Both the position numbers and the translations under genes were made by a program. The notes beneath the pieces are model-generated. The model was not told the origin of the DNA, searched no databases, and saw only the letters and a program-made list of their open reading frames with translations. Of a stretch of 9,205 bases of DNA, positions 6,523-9,205 are shown in pieces. The DNA is from Micrococcaceae bacterium UBA3381 (lineage in GTDB: Bacteria; Actinomycetota; Actinomycetes; Actinomycetales; Micrococcaceae): the NCBI GenBank assembly GCA_002358975.1, contig DEPX01000095.1, forward strand, positions 417 to 9,621. The letters are read 5' to 3'. The first letter of the stretch is position 1. Every line of letters starts with the position of its first letter.

Positions 6523-7641
6523 ATGGGCTATATTCATTCACAAGTACTGGGGTCTACAAGCCCAGATATTGCACCTGAAACTCTCGAACTTGATCCGCCA
6601 CAGTCCGGAGAAGTACTCATTGATGTTGCAGCCTGTGGGGTCTGCCATACAGATCTGCACGTTATAAAACAGGAAGTAGAGTTTCCGCGTCCAGCGGTGC
6701 TCGGTCACGAGGTGGCTGGTGTAGTGGTGGATGTCGGCGCAGATGTCGACCATGTGAAAGCAGGGGACCGGGTGGCCGCTGCCTTTATCATGCCCTGTGG
6801 CTCATGCCGGCACTGCAAGGTAGGCCTAGAGGCAATTTGTGAAGTATTTTTCCAAAACAATCGCCTCCAAGGACGTCTTTTGGACGGAACCACACGACTA
6901 CATCAACAAGACGGCATCGATGTAGCCATGTATTCCATGGCCGGCCACGCCACGCGTGCTGTCGTTCCAGCATCGGCTATTTTTAATCTCCCTCAGGACG
7001 TGAATTTGCAGGACGCCGCTATATTAGGGTGCAGCATTTTTACTAGCTATGGTGCCGTATTTGAAACAGGGCAAGTTGCTGAGGGCGAGACAGTAGCGGT
7101 GGTGGCAGCAGGGGGCATAGGTTTATCGATTACGCATCTGGCTGCCGCTGCGGGTGCATCCCGGATCTTTGTCATTGATCTAGCCGATGACAAGTTACAG
7201 CTAGCCAAGGAACTTGGTGCCACCGATGTCATCAATAGTAACCAACAGGACCCCTTAGAAGTGATTACCAGGGAACTGGGCCACGGCGTCGATAAAGTAT
7301 TTGAGGCACTTGGCACCCAGACGACGGTAAAACAGGCAGTTTCCCTGGCAGACGACGGTGGAAGAGTAATTCTGGCCGGCATTGCCCCACCGGGGCATAT
7401 TCTAGATATTCCGATCGCTCACATGGTCCGACGTAAAATCGAGGTGGTAGGGTCCTACGGCGCTACGGTTTCATCTGCCATGCCAGCGGTAATAGATCTG
7501 GCAGCAGAAGGTAAAGTCAACCTAGATAAGCTAATTACCGACCGGTTCAGTTTCGATCAGACAGACACTGCCTATAAATCCCTAGACGCACGAAAAATCC
7601 GGGGCCGTGGGGTTATCACCATTAATCCAGACTTAGCATAA
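6523..7641 (+). CDS. Zinc-dependent medium-chain alcohol dehydrogenase, probably NAD-dependent
   Basis: Oxidises an alcohol to the aldehyde or ketone with NAD(P)+; 372 residues from the ATG at 6523. Catalytic zinc ligands are visible as C41 (CGVCHTDLH), H62 (GHE) and C170 (LGCS). The structural zinc lobe is complete with C92, C95, C98 and C106 (CGSCRHC-x7-C). The Rossmann fold reads AAGGIG at residues 195-200, where the usual first glycine of GxGGxG is alanine, and D219 closes the second strand, which favours NAD over NADP. The frame stays open up to a GTG at 6466, but that start would swallow the -10 box and operator. At 6523 AAGGTGGAGG (6511-6520) supplies a ribosome site and the N-terminus fits the family. 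The layout resembles the actinobacterial AdhB-like group related to class III enzymes; the substrate is not determinable. It is divergent from the permease and 64 bp from the LysR gene. Confidence 0.88.
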   Translation: MGYIHSQVLGSTSPDIAPETLELDPPQSGEVLIDVAACGVCHTDLHVIKQEVEFPRPAVLGHEVAGVVVDVGADVDHVKAGDRVAAAFIMPCGSCRHCKVGLEAICEVFFQNNRLQGRLLDGTTRLHQQDGIDVAMYSMAGHATRAVVPASAIFNLPQDVNLQDAAILGCSIFTSYGAVFETGQVAEGETVAVVAAGGIGLSITHLAAAAGASRIFVIDLADDKLQLAKELGATDVINSNQQDPLEVITRELGHGVDKVFEALGTQTTVKQAVSLADDGGRVILAGIAPPGHILDIPIAHMVRRKIEVVGSYGATVSSAMPAVIDLAAEGKVNLDKLITDRFSFDQTDTAYKSLDARKIRGRGVITINPDLA

Positions 7642-7677
7642 TTTGCCCTCAGTAGCGCTACAGCAAACCGGCATGAT

Positions 7678-7698
7678 TTGACGAGGGTCAAGTACACT
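7678..7698 (+). promoter_or_regulatory. LysR-type operator abutting a -10 box; leaderless start of the lysR gene
   Basis: TTGAC-GAGG-GTCAA (7678-7691) is a perfect inverted repeat containing the T-N11-A spacing typical of LysR-type binding sites (T7678/A7690 and T7679/A7691). TACACT (7693-7698) fits the TAnnnT -10 box, and 7 nt later comes the A of the LysR ATG at 7706, so +1 and start codon would coincide. No ribosome site precedes this ATG, and no good -35 lies at the standard distance. Autoregulation is the natural reading. Confidence 0.45.
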
Positions 7699-7705
7699 TT
7701 CAACC

Positions 7706-8626
7706 ATGGACTGGGAAGAACTGCATACGAATCTGCCATCACTGATGACCTTTCTAACGGTCGCTCGTTTGGGGCGATTTACCGCGGCAGCCAACTCCCT
7801 AGGGATAAATCATGCTACGGTTTCGCGTCGGATTAATTCTTTGGAAAAGGTTACCGGTCAGCGCTTACTGTTGCGCTCGCAGTCGGGATGGGAAATCACT
7901 ACTGAAGGCCGTCAGGTCTTTGAAATCGCCGAAGAGATTGAGCAGTCTCTGACGAAACTTGTAGCAGATGATGCTGAGGCGGCAGTTACCGGAACGGTTC
8001 GTATAGGTGCACCAGAGGCGTTTACCGGACATATCGCTGTTCCAGTGTTAGCCAGCGTCCAACGTGAGCACCCGGCATTAGATATCGAACTATTTACTTC
8101 CACGCAACGTGCCAGACAGAACCGTTCTGGGTTGGATTTAGAAATCGTAGTTGGTAAACCCGAGGTGCCGAGGGCCTGGGAAAGACCGTTATTGGAATAT
8201 GAGCTTAAACTTTACGCTACCGAAGCGTACTTAGCAGACAACGGGGTCCCTGCCACTCTGCAAGACTTGCAGACGCATCGACTAAATTATTATGTCGAAG
8301 CCATATTGCTGGTCCAAGATCTTGATGATGCGCTGACAACGTTGCCACCTATGCGTCCAGGGCTGTCCTCAACGAATGTATACGCTCATCTAACGGCAAC
8401 ACTGGCAGGTGCCGGGATAGGGTTGCTCCCAGATTTTATGGCTGATGGACATCCGGGGATTGTTCCAGTCTTGGCAGAAGAATTTGCTCATCCCGCAACG
8501 TTTTGGGCTGTTGTACGACAAGAGTCTCTGCGCAACCCTGCGGTTGCAACGGTATATCAAGCGCTGAAAGATTATGCTGAATCCTCTGCTACCGTATCAC
8601 CGGTTCACGGGCCGGTAATCATGTAG
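7706..8626 (+). CDS. LysR-family transcriptional regulator
   Basis: A 306-residue protein of normal LysR length. The N-terminal winged helix-turn-helix has its recognition region at residues 25-47 (FTAAANSLGINHATVSRRINSLE), followed by the wing LLLRSQSGWEITTEGR and a linker helix to about residue 88. The remainder (about 95-295) is the effector-binding periplasmic-binding-like domain: TGTVRIGAPEAF opens it and LTATLAGAGIGLLPDFMAD is the usual late signature. The start at 7706 lacks a Shine-Dalgarno sequence but lies 7 nt past a -10-like box, suggesting a leaderless mRNA. The gene is co-directional with the alcohol dehydrogenase and its stop lies 6 bp from that of the converging AEC transporter. 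Likely targets are itself and one or more of the neighbouring dehydrogenase and transporter genes; the effector is unknown. The last residues (SPVHGPVIM) are a short non-conserved tail. Confidence 0.93.
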   Translation: MDWEELHTNLPSLMTFLTVARLGRFTAAANSLGINHATVSRRINSLEKVTGQRLLLRSQSGWEITTEGRQVFEIAEEIEQSLTKLVADDAEAAVTGTVRIGAPEAFTGHIAVPVLASVQREHPALDIELFTSTQRARQNRSGLDLEIVVGKPEVPRAWERPLLEYELKLYATEAYLADNGVPATLQDLQTHRLNYYVEAILLVQDLDDALTTLPPMRPGLSSTNVYAHLTATLAGAGIGLLPDFMADGHPGIVPVLAEEFAHPATFWAVVRQESLRNPAVATVYQALKDYAESSATVSPVHGPVIM

Positions 8627-8632
8627 GGGCGA

Positions 8633-9205
8633 CTAGAGCAGCACAGCAGCAAGCACCGGAACTGTCACGATCGATAGGATGGTCGTCCCGGCCAGCACTC
8701 CGGCAGCTAAGTCACCGGATTCGTCATAGCGTGCGGATAAAATATAGCCTGAGGTCGACATTGGCATAGCCGCCATGAGAATCAGCGTGTTATACCAATC
8801 TGCCCCCATCCCCTGAGGCAATACCCAAACCAATCCGAAGCTGGCCAACGGGAAAATAATATTCTTAACTCCGATACCGGACAGTACCATGCCAAGCGAC
8901 AAACCGCCCGCGCGTATGCTGGCCAATGCCGGATGCATTGCGATACCTACCGAAAATAGAGCCAGTGGGATCGCGGTGGCAGCAAGAAGCTCGAGACTAT
9001 CGGTAACGAGTTTGGGGACGGGAACGCTAAAAGCAACGACTACTACACCCAATATCGTGGAGATGGTGACGGGGTTCAAAATGGCCCGCGACATAATTTC
9101 TTGGCCAAGCCGTTGCACCGTATTGCCTTGTACGATTTGGGCTGAATTAGCAGTATTGCCTCGGAGCACCGGATAGCCCACCAGAAATACCAAGTTATGT
9201 AATAG
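8633..9205 (-). CDS. AEC (auxin efflux carrier)-family transporter, N-terminal part outside the window
   Basis: Membrane permease of the AEC family; bacterial members such as malate or malonate transporters move small carboxylates. The frame is open to the window edge (codons LLHN precede the TTG at 9193), so the gene continues beyond 9205. About 190 residues are present against roughly 300-310 in full-length members, so about the first third is missing. Five hydrophobic segments are visible: TISTILGVVVVAFSVPVPKL, LLAATAIPLALFSVGIAM, LSLGMVLSGIGVKNIIFPLA continuing to FGLVWVL, TLILMAAMPMSTSGYILSA, and the C-terminal AGVLAGTTILSIVTVPVLAA. The Ala/Pro patterns IPLALFSVG and MAAMPMSTSGY are characteristic of the C-terminal half of the family. 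It converges tail-to-tail with the LysR gene with 6 bp between stops and no room for a separate terminator. The substrate is unknown. Confidence 0.85.
   Translation of the reverse strand, partial: LLHNLVFLVGYPVLRGNTANSAQIVQGNTVQRLGQEIMSRAILNPVTISTILGVVVVAFSVPVPKLVTDSLELLAATAIPLALFSVGIAMHPALASIRAGGLSLGMVLSGIGVKNIIFPLASFGLVWVLPQGMGADWYNTLILMAAMPMSTSGYILSARYDESGDLAAGVLAGTTILSIVTVPVLAAVLL

Noticed and set aside
6523..7641. Naming the dehydrogenase a formaldehyde/mycothiol-dependent enzyme
   Set aside because: It has the zinc ligands of the superfamily but nothing seen specifically indicates mycothiol or glutathione adduct use.
7642..7667. GTAGCGCTAC palindrome and TTTGC/GCAAA repeat after the dehydrogenase stop
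   Set aside because: The two structures are not concentric and no T-run follows, so a terminator is not supported; a binding site is possible but nothing ties it to a regulator.
1..9205. Mobile element, phage, CRISPR or defence system
   Set aside because: No transposase, integrase, direct-repeat array, toxin-antitoxin pair or nuclease gene is visible, and all complete genes are intact metabolic or regulatory families.

Overview
The window looks like a chromosomal stretch from an actinobacterium, most likely Micrococcales and probably near the Micrococcaceae. The SucC and SucD sequences read like Arthrobacter-type proteins. The order pcrA/uvrD, sucC, sucD is an actinobacterial arrangement (known for example in Mycobacterium tuberculosis). 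The base composition is moderate (about 50-57% GC in lines counted by hand), low for that family. GTG starts occur, and one gene may be leaderless. This assignment is inference from protein resemblance; no database was searched.

Left half (1-4710), housekeeping, all on the + strand. The 3' nearly complete part of a PcrA/UvrD-type DNA helicase is followed by a 163-bp gap with a small hairpin. Then comes the sucC-sucD operon for succinyl-CoA synthetase (17-bp spacing), closed by a strong intrinsic terminator with a 15-bp perfect stem.

Right half (4731-9205), an accessory-looking metabolic block. A GntP-family organic-acid permease (- strand) is divergent from a zinc-dependent medium-chain alcohol dehydrogenase (+ strand). 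The dehydrogenase is followed by a LysR-type regulator, which converges on an AEC-family transporter gene (- strand) that runs off the window end. The 268-bp divergent region between permease and dehydrogenase is dense in dyads: two CRP/GlxR-like sites and two perfect 17-bp inverted repeats, placed around plausible promoters. The LysR gene has an inverted repeat with T-N11-A spacing directly upstream of a -10-like box, 7 nt before its ATG. A reasonable reading is a carbon-source uptake and oxidation module under catabolite-type control plus local control, with substrate unknown.

I see no mobile element, CRISPR array, tRNA, rRNA or defence system. No wholly new system is evident; the most interesting material is the regulatory architecture at 6255-6522 and 7678-7706.
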